Of a stretch of 64,000 bases of DNA, positions 57,469 through 64,000 are shown one piece after another; positions within the stretch are counted from its first letter, which is position 1, and each line of letters starts with the position of its first letter. The translations under genes were made by a program, and so were the position numbers. The notes under the pieces are model-generated. The model worked only from the letters and a program-made list of their open reading frames with translations, had not been told where the DNA came from and searched no databases. Source of the stretch: Psychrobacter urativorans. Its GTDB lineage: Bacteria; Pseudomonadota; Gammaproteobacteria; Pseudomonadales; Moraxellaceae. Location: the NCBI RefSeq assembly GCF_904846695.1, contig NZ_CAJHBR010000018.1, positions 1 through 64,000 of the forward strand, given 5' to 3'.

Positions 57469-59412
57469 ATGGGTAAAGTCATAGGTATAGATTTAGGTAC
57501 TACTAACTCATGTGTCGCTGTATTAGAAGGTGACTCAGTCAAGATTATTGAAAATGCTGAAGGTACTCGTACTACTCCTTCAATCGTCGCTTATAAAGAT
57601 GATGAAACTTTAGTAGGTCAGTCAGCTAAGCGTCAAGCCGTTACTAACCCGAACAACACTTTGTTTGCTATTAAGCGTCTTATTGGTCGTCGTTTTGATG
57701 ACAAAGTCGTGCAAAAAGATATCGGCATGGTGCCTTACAAAATCGCTAAAGCAGACAACGGTGATGCTTGGGTCGAAATCAATGGCAAAAAACTAGCGCC
57801 ACCACAAGTTTCTGCTGAAATCTTGAAAAAGATGAAAAAAACAGCTGAAGATTATCTTGGTGAGAGCGTTACAGAAGCCGTTATTACGGTACCTGCTTAC
57901 TTTAATGACTCACAGCGTCAAGCTACTAAAGATGCTGGCAAAATCGCTGGTCTAGACGTTAAGCGTATCATTAACGAGCCGACTGCTGCTGCACTTGCTT
58001 ATGGTATGGACAAAAAGCAAGGCGATCGCACTATCGCAGTTTATGACTTAGGTGGTGGTACTTTTGACGTATCAATCATCGAGATTGCTGACGTTGATGG
58101 CGAGCAACAGTTCGAAGTATTAGCAACTAATGGTGATACTTTCCTTGGTGGTGAAGATTTTGACTCAGCATTGATCGAATATTTAGTTGCAGAGTTCAAA
58201 AAAGACCAAGACGTCAACCTAAAAGGTGACTCTCTAGCGATGCAGCGTCTAAAAGAAGCTGCCGAAAAAGCTAAAATTGAGTTATCAAGTGCTCAAAGTA
58301 CTGAAGTAAACTTGCCTTATATCACAGCTGATAGCAGTGGTCCTAAGCATTTGGTAGTTACCGTTAGCCGCTCGAAGCTTGAGAGCTTAACGGAAGCTTT
58401 GGTACAGCGTACTATGGGTCCTTGTAAAATCGCTATCGATGATGCTGGTCTAAAAACCTCTGAAATCGATGATGTGATCTTAGTAGGTGGCCAGACTCGT
58501 ATGCCATTAGTGCAAAAACAAGTGCAAGAATTCTTTGGTCAAGAGCCACGTAAAGATGTTAACCCTGATGAAGCGGTAGCCGCAGGTGCAGCAATTCAAG
58601 GTGCGGTATTGTCTGGCGAAAAAACAGACGTCTTGCTACTTGACGTGACGCCTTTGACACTTGGTATCGAAACAATGGGTGGGGTATTGACGCCAATCAT
58701 TGAGAAAAACACTATGATTCCTACTAAGAAATCACAAGTATTCTCAACGGCAGAAGACAACCAGCCAGCAGTAACGATTCAGGTTTATCAAGGTGAGCGT
58801 AAAATCGCTAACCAGAATAAACAGCTTGGTCGTTTCGACTTGACGGACATTCCACCAGCACCACGTGGCTTGCCACAAATCGAAGTAAGTTTCGATATCA
58901 ACGCTGATGGTATTATGAATATTTCAGCTACTGATAAAGGTACTGGTAAAGCGCAAAGTATCCAAATCAAAGCGGATTCTGGTTTGTCGGACGAAGAAGT
59001 CGAACAAATGGTGCGCGATGCAGAAGCGAACGCCGCAGAAGATGAAAAGTTCGCTAACTTAGCACAAGTTCGTAACGAAGCTGATGGTCGTATCCATGCA
59101 GTACAAAAAGCACTAAAAGATGCTGAAGATAAAGTTACTGCAGAAGAAAAATCATCAGTAGAAACTGCTATCTCTGAGCTTGAAATGGCTGCTAAAGAAG
59201 ACGATCATGATGACATCAAGTCTAAACTTGAAGCATTAGATAACGCTTTCTTGCCAGTTAGCCAGAAGATCTACGCTGATGCTGGCGCAGGTAGTGAAGG
59301 TATGGATCCAAGTCAGTTCCAACAAGGCGCAGATTCAGCAGCTGATAACAATCAGGCTAATGATGATGTAGTTGATGCTGAATTTACAGAAGTAGAAGAT
59401 GATAAGAAGTAG
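57469..59412 (+). CDS. dnaK: Chaperone DnaK (Hsp70)
   Basis: ATP-dependent folding chaperone. The 647 residues start [21 protein letters not shown] (phosphate 1), with [26 protein letters not shown] (phosphate 2), GGQTRMP and the substrate domain ([20 protein letters not shown]). The acidic Gly/Asn/Asp-rich tail ends [13 protein letters not shown], near the usual EEVKD type. dnaJ is not in the window. The gene ends in a clear terminator. Confidence 0.98.
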   Translation: MGKVIGIDLGTTNSCVAVLEGDSVKIIENAEGTRTTPSIVAYKDDETLVGQSAKRQAVTNPNNTLFAIKRLIGRRFDDKVVQKDIGMVPYKIAKADNGDAWVEINGKKLAPPQVSAEILKKMKKTAEDYLGESVTEAVITVPAYFNDSQRQATKDAGKIAGLDVKRIINEPTAAALAYGMDKKQGDRTIAVYDLGGGTFDVSIIEIADVDGEQQFEVLATNGDTFLGGEDFDSALIEYLVAEFKKDQDVNLKGDSLAMQRLKEAAEKAKIELSSAQSTEVNLPYITADSSGPKHLVVTVSRSKLESLTEALVQRTMGPCKIAIDDAGLKTSEIDDVILVGGQTRMPLVQKQVQEFFGQEPRKDVNPDEAVAAGAAIQGAVLSGEKTDVLLLDVTPLTLGIETMGGVLTPIIEKNTMIPTKKSQVFSTAEDNQPAVTIQVYQGERKIANQNKQLGRFDLTDIPPAPRGLPQIEVSFDINADGIMNISATDKGTGKAQSIQIKADSGLSDEEVEQMVRDAEANAAEDEKFANLAQVRNEADGRIHAVQKALKDAEDKVTAEEKSSVETAISELEMAAKEDDHDDIKSKLEALDNAFLPVSQKIYADAGAGSEGMDPSQFQQGADSAADNNQANDDVVDAEFTEVEDDKK

Positions 59413-59458
59413 TCTTCTAAAGCTTAAGTTTTTATAGAAGCTATTGATCTGTATAAAA

Positions 59459-59491
59459 TAAAAAACGCACCTTTCGAGGTGCGTTTTTTTA
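59459..59491 (+). terminator. Terminator after dnaK, likely bidirectional
   Basis: AAAACGCACCT pairs with AGGTGCGTTTT around TTCG. A and T runs on the two sides suit the convergent dnaK and bioC genes. Confidence 0.92.
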
Positions 59492-59521
59492 TGGGCAATA
59501 TAAGCATAAGATAAGATTACT

Positions 59522-60331
59522 CTAAGCTTTAAAGGCGCTCACTATTAGTACTTCGTAAGTCAAAATAACACAAGGTTTGCCTTGTTGATCTTTATTGCAG
59601 AACTGCTGCCAATAATCCCGCTCAAATTGTTGCAATCGGGTTTTTGTCCAAGTAAAGCCCTGATTGTCATTTGCTTGTGCTTGTGTGCGATTGGTCGATA
59701 CGCCGGTTAATTGCATATGTTTTAATACGGCGTAAGGATTGGCAAAGGTTAAATCAAAGCGTTGAATAGTTAATTCAATATTTTCAAAACCAGCATCTGC
59801 TAATGCTGACTGCCATTGCTCAACCTCTGGATACTGTAATCCTTGACCGGTTAAAGCTTTGATTTGCAAAAAGTTATTTGCAGTAAAAGTGTTAAAAATT
59901 AATTGGCCTTTGGCTTGTAGGCGCAGCGCTGATTGTCCTACAAAGCTCAATGGATTATCAAACCATTGCACAGTATTGGCGCTGATTATCAGGCTATGGT
60001 TTCCTTGAAGGTCCATAGTCTCAGCATCACCAATCGCTATCTTGGCAGTGGCCAAAATTGATTGCAAGGTAGCCGCTTGTTCAGCGCACAACTCATTGAT
60101 AAACCACTGCTGACTTTGAATATGCGCTGCTATCAGGCGGGTCATCTGGCCTGTCCCTGCACCGATTTCTAACACACTGTCTTGCTCAGTATCAGCAATA
60201 TTGGCTAGTAAATATTGACAGACTCGCTGCTGAATATTGGCATGCTGGTCATAGTGGTTTGCACTGGCAAAATGGCGAGCAATGGTTTGCTTTCTGCTAC
60301 TAAAATTGTAAGGTGGAGCGAGGGTTGTCAT
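59522..60331 (-). CDS. bioC: Malonyl-ACP O-methyltransferase BioC
   Basis: Methylates malonyl-ACP to start pimeloyl synthesis for biotin. About 269 residues; class I SAM motif VLEIGAGTGQMTRLIA, IGDAETMD and ISANTVQWFDNP, the last typical of BioC. The frame opens with TTG 60349, but MTTLAPP at 60331 is a more likely start. It follows bioF in the same direction with a small gap (about 60 bases). Confidence 0.88.
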   Translation of the reverse strand: MTTLAPPYNFSSRKQTIARHFASANHYDQHANIQQRVCQYLLANIADTEQDSVLEIGAGTGQMTRLIAAHIQSQQWFINELCAEQAATLQSILATAKIAIGDAETMDLQGNHSLIISANTVQWFDNPLSFVGQSALRLQAKGQLIFNTFTANNFLQIKALTGQGLQYPEVEQWQSALADAGFENIELTIQRFDLTFANPYAVLKHMQLTGVSTNRTQAQANDNQGFTWTKTRLQQFERDYWQQFCNKDQQGKPCVILTYEVLIVSAFKA

Positions 60332-60390
60332 AATATTCGTTGCATCCAAATAAGCTGATTGTCGCTTGATAGCATGACTAGTATCTAAAA

Positions 60391-61617
60391 CTATAGTTGT
60401 TGCATGAGCTGTTGGCAGTCCGCATCTGTCAGCCCAGCGTTCATGACCAAGCGTATACGAGCGCTATTGGCAGGGACAGTAGGGGGTCTGATAGGCAGCG
60501 CATAAAAGCCAGCTTCTTGTAATTGTTGAGCTTTAGCAATAGTCCGAGCATTATCGCCTAATATGTAAGGCACAATAGGCGAATGATAAACGCTATCTTC
60601 AGTAGTCGCTGATACTCGGTATTGTGGAGCTATGGCTTGGCTGATCCTCACCGATAATTGAGCCAAATGGGCGCGTTGAGCCGTTAGTTTTGGCATTTTT
60701 GCTAAAATAAATCGCGTCCAAGCGTGATTTATTGGCGGTAAGGCGGTGCTAAAAATCAGTGGCCGCATATAGTTAATTAGCCATTGTCTAGCGACATCAT
60801 TGCACATTATATAAGCCCCAACCGAGGCAAAAGCTTTACCAAACGTACCGACTAAATAATCTATATCAGCTAGAGTATGAGTCTCTTCTGCTAGTCCCAA
60901 GCCTGTGTTACCTAAAATACCGATGGCATGGGCTTCATCGATATACAGCTCTATGCGACAGTCCCTAGCTTTTAATTGTACTAACTTAGGTAAGTCAGCG
61001 CGGTCACCATCCATACTGAAAATACTTTCAGTAACAATAATAATGCGCTCAACGCTTGGGTCCGCTTGCTCAATGAATTTAGCCAAATGCTCATAGTCAT
61101 TGTGTCGGTAACGACGATAAGTGACTAGCTTACTTTGGCTCAAACGTAGGCCATCGATAATGCTCGCATGTACCAGTTTGTCAGCTAGAATAAGGGTGTT
61201 AACTGGCAATGCAGTTAAGGCTGGTAAGATACCAATATTGGCATGGTAACCACTGTTGAATACTAATGCTGATTTCGTTATGTCATCTCTGCTTACTGCT
61301 GCTTGATACCACTTCTGCAATTCAAACTCTAGGGCTTGTAGCTGGGTATCGTTACCGGTGAGCAGCCGTGAAGAAGTAGCACTCATTCTAGGTATTTGTG
61401 TCACGTCTAACTGTGCTATTTGGTTAAGAAACTCAGTCTGTAGCTCAGGATCAGCGCCTAAACCAAGATAATCATTACTAGCGATATTGAGTAGTTTTTT
61501 GCCCTTAATAATGACATGCGATCCCTGATGCTCTAGATTTGACAAACTGCGGTACTGCTGTTGAGACTTTAAGATCTCTAACAATTGTTGCATCCGGTCC
61601 ACTGTAGGACTTGTCAT
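60391..61617 (-). CDS. bioF: 8-amino-7-oxononanoate synthase
   Basis: Joins pimeloyl-ACP and alanine to give KAPA, PLP-dependent. The 408 residues show SNDYLGLGADPEL, the substrate site GYHANIGILPAL, TESIFSMDGDRADL, the PLP Asp-His in LYIDEAHAIGILG and the Schiff-base lysine in LVGTFGKAFASVGAYI. First gene of a bioF-bioC unit; bioA, bioB and bioD lie elsewhere. bioH, which often sits between the two, is absent here. Confidence 0.94.
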   Translation of the reverse strand: MTSPTVDRMQQLLEILKSQQQYRSLSNLEHQGSHVIIKGKKLLNIASNDYLGLGADPELQTEFLNQIAQLDVTQIPRMSATSSRLLTGNDTQLQALEFELQKWYQAAVSRDDITKSALVFNSGYHANIGILPALTALPVNTLILADKLVHASIIDGLRLSQSKLVTYRRYRHNDYEHLAKFIEQADPSVERIIIVTESIFSMDGDRADLPKLVQLKARDCRIELYIDEAHAIGILGNTGLGLAEETHTLADIDYLVGTFGKAFASVGAYIMCNDVARQWLINYMRPLIFSTALPPINHAWTRFILAKMPKLTAQRAHLAQLSVRISQAIAPQYRVSATTEDSVYHSPIVPYILGDNARTIAKAQQLQEAGFYALPIRPPTVPANSARIRLVMNAGLTDADCQQLMQQL

Positions 61618-61946
61618 ATTAATACATTCCTGTAATTTATTTCAACTTTATGGCATTAGTTATAGGTTTAGTCAGTAGGAAGTATTGCACAAATCGCCTA
61701 CTTGTAACAAAAAATTTCATATATCAAGTTTTGTAACTAATGATACGACAAACACTTGCAAAACTTAACTCTCGGACTGCTAAACACAGACAGACTGAAA
61801 TAAATATTTTGTTAATATAACCCCATCGTAAGCAAACAAGGCGATATGGTTATTACTGCTTTTATCAGTAGTGTTAGAAGTTGTTTAGATGACCTTAATA
61901 TAAATAGATAACTTGTTTGTCAAAATACACCTTAAAGGAGAACACA
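61618..61946. other. Divergent gap between bioF and the outer-membrane barrel gene
   Basis: About 330 bases, AT-rich, holding two divergent promoters. No BirA-type operator palindrome is seen. Confidence 0.4.
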
Positions 61947-62501
61947 ATGAAAACTTTACAAAAAACTCTATTAGCTCTAGTAGCTGGCTCATTAGTTAGC
62001 GTAGGCGCTCAAGCTGCTATCTCTTATGGTAATGGTTATACTGGTCAGCCATACGTCGGCGTCAAAGTCGGTCAGTTTGATCTAGATGTTGATAACGCTG
62101 ACAAGCCTACTGCTTATGGTGTATATGGTGGTTACAACTTCGATCCTAATTTCGGTATAGAAGCTGAATATGTTGGTTCAGATGATGCTGACTATAGAGG
62201 TGGTGACATCAACGCCAAAACTTATGGCGCTTATGGTACTTACCGCTATGCTTTCGCTGACACTGGTCTCTACGCTAAAGGTAAGCTAGGTGTTGCAAAA
62301 ACTAAAGTAGAAGGTGACTATACTACTAGTATTGGTAATGCTCAATTTAAAACTGATACTTACTCAAATAGCGAAACTAGCTTAGCTGGTGGTGTTGGTC
62401 TTGGTTATGCTGTAAACCCAAGTTTTGGCGTTGAAGCAGAATATGACATCCTAGGTAGCGATGCTAACTTGATGACTGTTGGTGCCCATCTAAAGTTCTA
62501 A
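61947..62501 (+). CDS. Small outer-membrane beta-barrel protein (OmpW/OmpA-barrel-like)
   Basis: 184 residues from the ATG at 61947, which has AAAGGAGAACACA upstream. The signal peptide MKTLQKTLLALVAGSLVSVGAQA is followed by alternating strands with Gly/Tyr/aromatic residues (YVGVKVGQFDLDVD, YGVYGGYNFDPNFGIEAEYVGS, GVGLGYAVNPSFGVEAEYDIL) and a terminal strand ending HLKF, the Phe end used for BAM insertion. Eight strands fit the length. No periplasmic OmpA domain. Function unknown, perhaps a small porin or structural protein. Confidence 0.82.
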   Translation: MKTLQKTLLALVAGSLVSVGAQAAISYGNGYTGQPYVGVKVGQFDLDVDNADKPTAYGVYGGYNFDPNFGIEAEYVGSDDADYRGGDINAKTYGAYGTYRYAFADTGLYAKGKLGVAKTKVEGDYTTSIGNAQFKTDTYSNSETSLAGGVGLGYAVNPSFGVEAEYDILGSDANLMTVGAHLKF

Positions 62502-62542
62502 TTTAACGGCATTCAATGTTCAGATTATAAAGATATAAAATA

Positions 62543-62574
62543 AGAAAACGACCACTAAGTTGGTCGTTTTTTTA
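62543..62574 (+). terminator. Terminator after the barrel gene
   Basis: AAAACGACCA (62545-62554) pairs with TGGTCGTTTT (62561-62570) and is followed by T. Confidence 0.9.
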
Positions 62575-62717
62575 TGTCTATAAATCCTGTTATAAAATTT
62601 TGTTTGGTGCTGCACTTTACACAATAACTAATAGTATAATACTGATTTTTAAGACAATATGAATAGTTGAACTGTGTTACATTAAAGTATAGAACCATAA
62701 AGAGGGAGGAGACAACA

Positions 62718-63329
62718 ATGATTGAAACTATCTATATGATCGAGCCTTGGCATTGGCTGGTATTAGGTTTTCTACTATTGATTGCTGAAATATTTATCCC
62801 TACTTTTGCTAGTCTTTGGTTCGGGGCTGCGGCTATTATTGTTGCGGCTCTAGCTTGGCTATTGCCAGTGCCTATATTGCTGCAAGTTCTTATTTGGCTG
62901 ACTCTATCAGTGATTTTTATGTTCGCTTGGGTCAAGTACATTAAACCTTTGTCAGTAGACCGTACGAAGGCTGGACTCGGTGGCAGTGTCATCATTGGTG
63001 AAACTGGTATGATCGTACTCAAGCCTCAAGGCACCGCGCTGGGAGTAGTACGTTTTAGTGTCCCTATTGTCGGAGCTGATGAGTGGTCTTGTCGCACTCA
63101 AGGTGAAGTAGTTGAAGTAGGCGATAGAGTAGTGGTTACCGATATCGTAGGTAATGAGCTTATTGTGGCGCTAACTAAACGTATTGCGGTTGCTAATGTT
63201 TTGCAACCTGATATCAGTGTCGCTATTGAAAGCCCTCCTGTAACTAGTGATATTAGAATTAACCGATTGAATCTTAGCAAGCCTAATCTAGACAGCGTGC
63301 GCCTCGAAAAGAAATTTACAAATAAGTAA
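62718..63329 (+). CDS. NfeD family membrane protein
   Basis: About 203 residues from the ATG at 62718, which follows AGGGAGGAGACAACA. Three hydrophobic helices (WHWLVLGFLLLIAEIFIPTFAS, FGAAAIIVAALAWLL, LLQVLIWLTLSVIFMFAWV) precede a C-terminal OB-fold (GLGGSVIIGETGMIVLKPQGTALGVVRF, GEVVEVGDRVVVTDIVGNELIV). NfeD proteins are partners of SPFH proteins, and one follows about 210 bases downstream. A polar C-terminal tail of about 45 residues extends past the OB-fold. Confidence 0.9.
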   Translation: MIETIYMIEPWHWLVLGFLLLIAEIFIPTFASLWFGAAAIIVAALAWLLPVPILLQVLIWLTLSVIFMFAWVKYIKPLSVDRTKAGLGGSVIIGETGMIVLKPQGTALGVVRFSVPIVGADEWSCRTQGEVVEVGDRVVVTDIVGNELIVALTKRIAVANVLQPDISVAIESPPVTSDIRINRLNLSKPNLDSVRLEKKFTNK

Positions 63330-63538
63330 TGCGCTTAAGTTGCTGCTCAATTGGTCTCAATAAGAGGCACTTCTTGACCGGCTCTTAGTGAGATAACCAA
63401 TAAGGTAGATAACCAACAAGTTATCGCAAATAAGTTATCGCAAAACAATTCGTTCAAAGATCTGTTATCTAAAAATAATAAGCGCAAACACATACGAGCT
63501 TGCTGCATTATTATCGGCAATGGCTCAAGGAGAGTATT

Positions 63539-64000
63539 ATGAATAGCATCTTAAGCAATCTTAATGGCGTCAGTATTGTTATGTTGGTACTAATAGCCCT
63601 GATTGCCTTGACTGTATATAAAGGGGTGCGTATTGTTCCTCAGGGGTATAAATGGATTGTCCAGCGTCTCGGTAAATATCAGCAGACGTTAGAGCCGGGT
63701 CTAACTCTAATTATCCCTTTCATCGATACTGTTGCTTATAAAATCACTACCAAAGATATCGTGCTTGATATTCCCTCACAAGAAGTCATTACTCGTGATA
63801 ACGTGGTCATCATCGCTAACGCCGTCGCTTATATTAGTATTGTGCGTCCAGACAAAGCGGTCTACGGTATCGAAGACTACGAATATGGTATTCGCAATCT
63901 AGTCCAAACCTCATTGCGATCTATCATAGGTGAGATGGATTTGGACAGCGCTTTATCTAGCCGTGATGAGATTAAGGCTAAGCTCAAGCATGCTATCTCA
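63539..64000 (+). CDS. SPFH/band-7 (stomatin-like) membrane protein, N-terminal part
   Basis: Cut by the window edge after 154 codons. ATG at 63539 with AAGGAGAGTATT upstream. An N-terminal membrane helix (VSIVMLVLIALIALTVYKG) is followed by the band-7 domain: VPQGYKWIVQRLGKYQQTLEPGL, IPFIDTVAYK, DIPSQEVITRDNVVI, GIEDYEYGIRNLVQTSLRSIIGEMDLD. This matches the QmcA/stomatin type that assembles into membrane rings. Paired with NfeD upstream, as is typical. Confidence 0.92.
   Translation, partial: MNSILSNLNGVSIVMLVLIALIALTVYKGVRIVPQGYKWIVQRLGKYQQTLEPGLTLIIPFIDTVAYKITTKDIVLDIPSQEVITRDNVVIIANAVAYISIVRPDKAVYGIEDYEYGIRNLVQTSLRSIIGEMDLDSALSSRDEIKAKLKHAIS

Noticed and set aside
61618-61946. BirA operator before bioF
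   Set aside because: TTGTAAC occurs twice but as a direct repeat, not the expected palindrome.

Overview
The window looks like the replication-origin region of a gammaproteobacterium of the family Moraxellaceae, most likely a Psychrobacter. This rests on gene order, not on a database search: gyrB-recF-dnaN-dnaA are transcribed leftward and rpmH-rnpA-yidD-yidC-mnmE rightward, away from an AT-rich segment full of DnaA boxes at about 25.8-26.4 kb. The moderate GC content, the lysM-dprA-tsaC block, the bioF-bioC pair and a YadA-like surface protein fit as well.

Layout. 0-3.2 kb is the remains of a restriction-modification locus: the tail of an IS630-type transposase, the C-terminal part of a DNA methyltransferase that it cuts off, and an intact helicase-nuclease (Res-like) gene. 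3.6-16 kb holds a flavin oxidoreductase lacking the usual cysteine pair, guaA, a trimeric autotransporter, a PatB-like aminotransferase, a Sel1-repeat lipoprotein, a crotonase, rlmF and mntP. 16.3-26 kb has a large uncharacterised protein and gyrB, recF, dnaN and dnaA. 26.5-31.2 kb is the rightward origin arm. 31.3-40.2 kb holds nrdR, ribD, ribE, a hybrid sensor kinase (opposite strand), fmt and rsmB. 40.3-43.5 kb is a single AT-rich gene for a 1082-residue protein with a phospholipase-D-like HDR motif, lying between rsmB and thrC and looking like an acquired defence gene. 43.6-64 kb holds thrC, lysM-dprA-tsaC, an epimerase, two paralogous metallophosphoesterases, two paralogous esterases, grpE-dnaK, bioF-bioC, an outer-membrane barrel, and an nfeD/SPFH pair running off the edge.

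Two features run through the window. First, 14 parS-like 16-mers (core GTTTCAYGTGAAAC) lie between 15.2 and 50.2 kb around the origin, several inside the coding regions of recF, mnmE, ribE and rsmB. Most have the non-palindromic centre CATGTG. Second, perfect 9-bp DnaA boxes occur not only beside dnaA (2) but also between yidD and yidC (3), between ribD and ribE (4, with two parS-like sites between them) and before fmt (1). The ribD-ribE gap thus resembles a second DnaA-binding locus.

A 146-bp miniature element with TATAGTC ends is present twice in opposite orientations (17.86 and 48.75 kb). Its end matches the end of the IS630-type element at the window start. The best candidates for something new are the 1082-residue HDR protein, the DnaA-box/parS cluster between ribD and ribE, and the structured intergenic segment at 3.27-3.49 kb.
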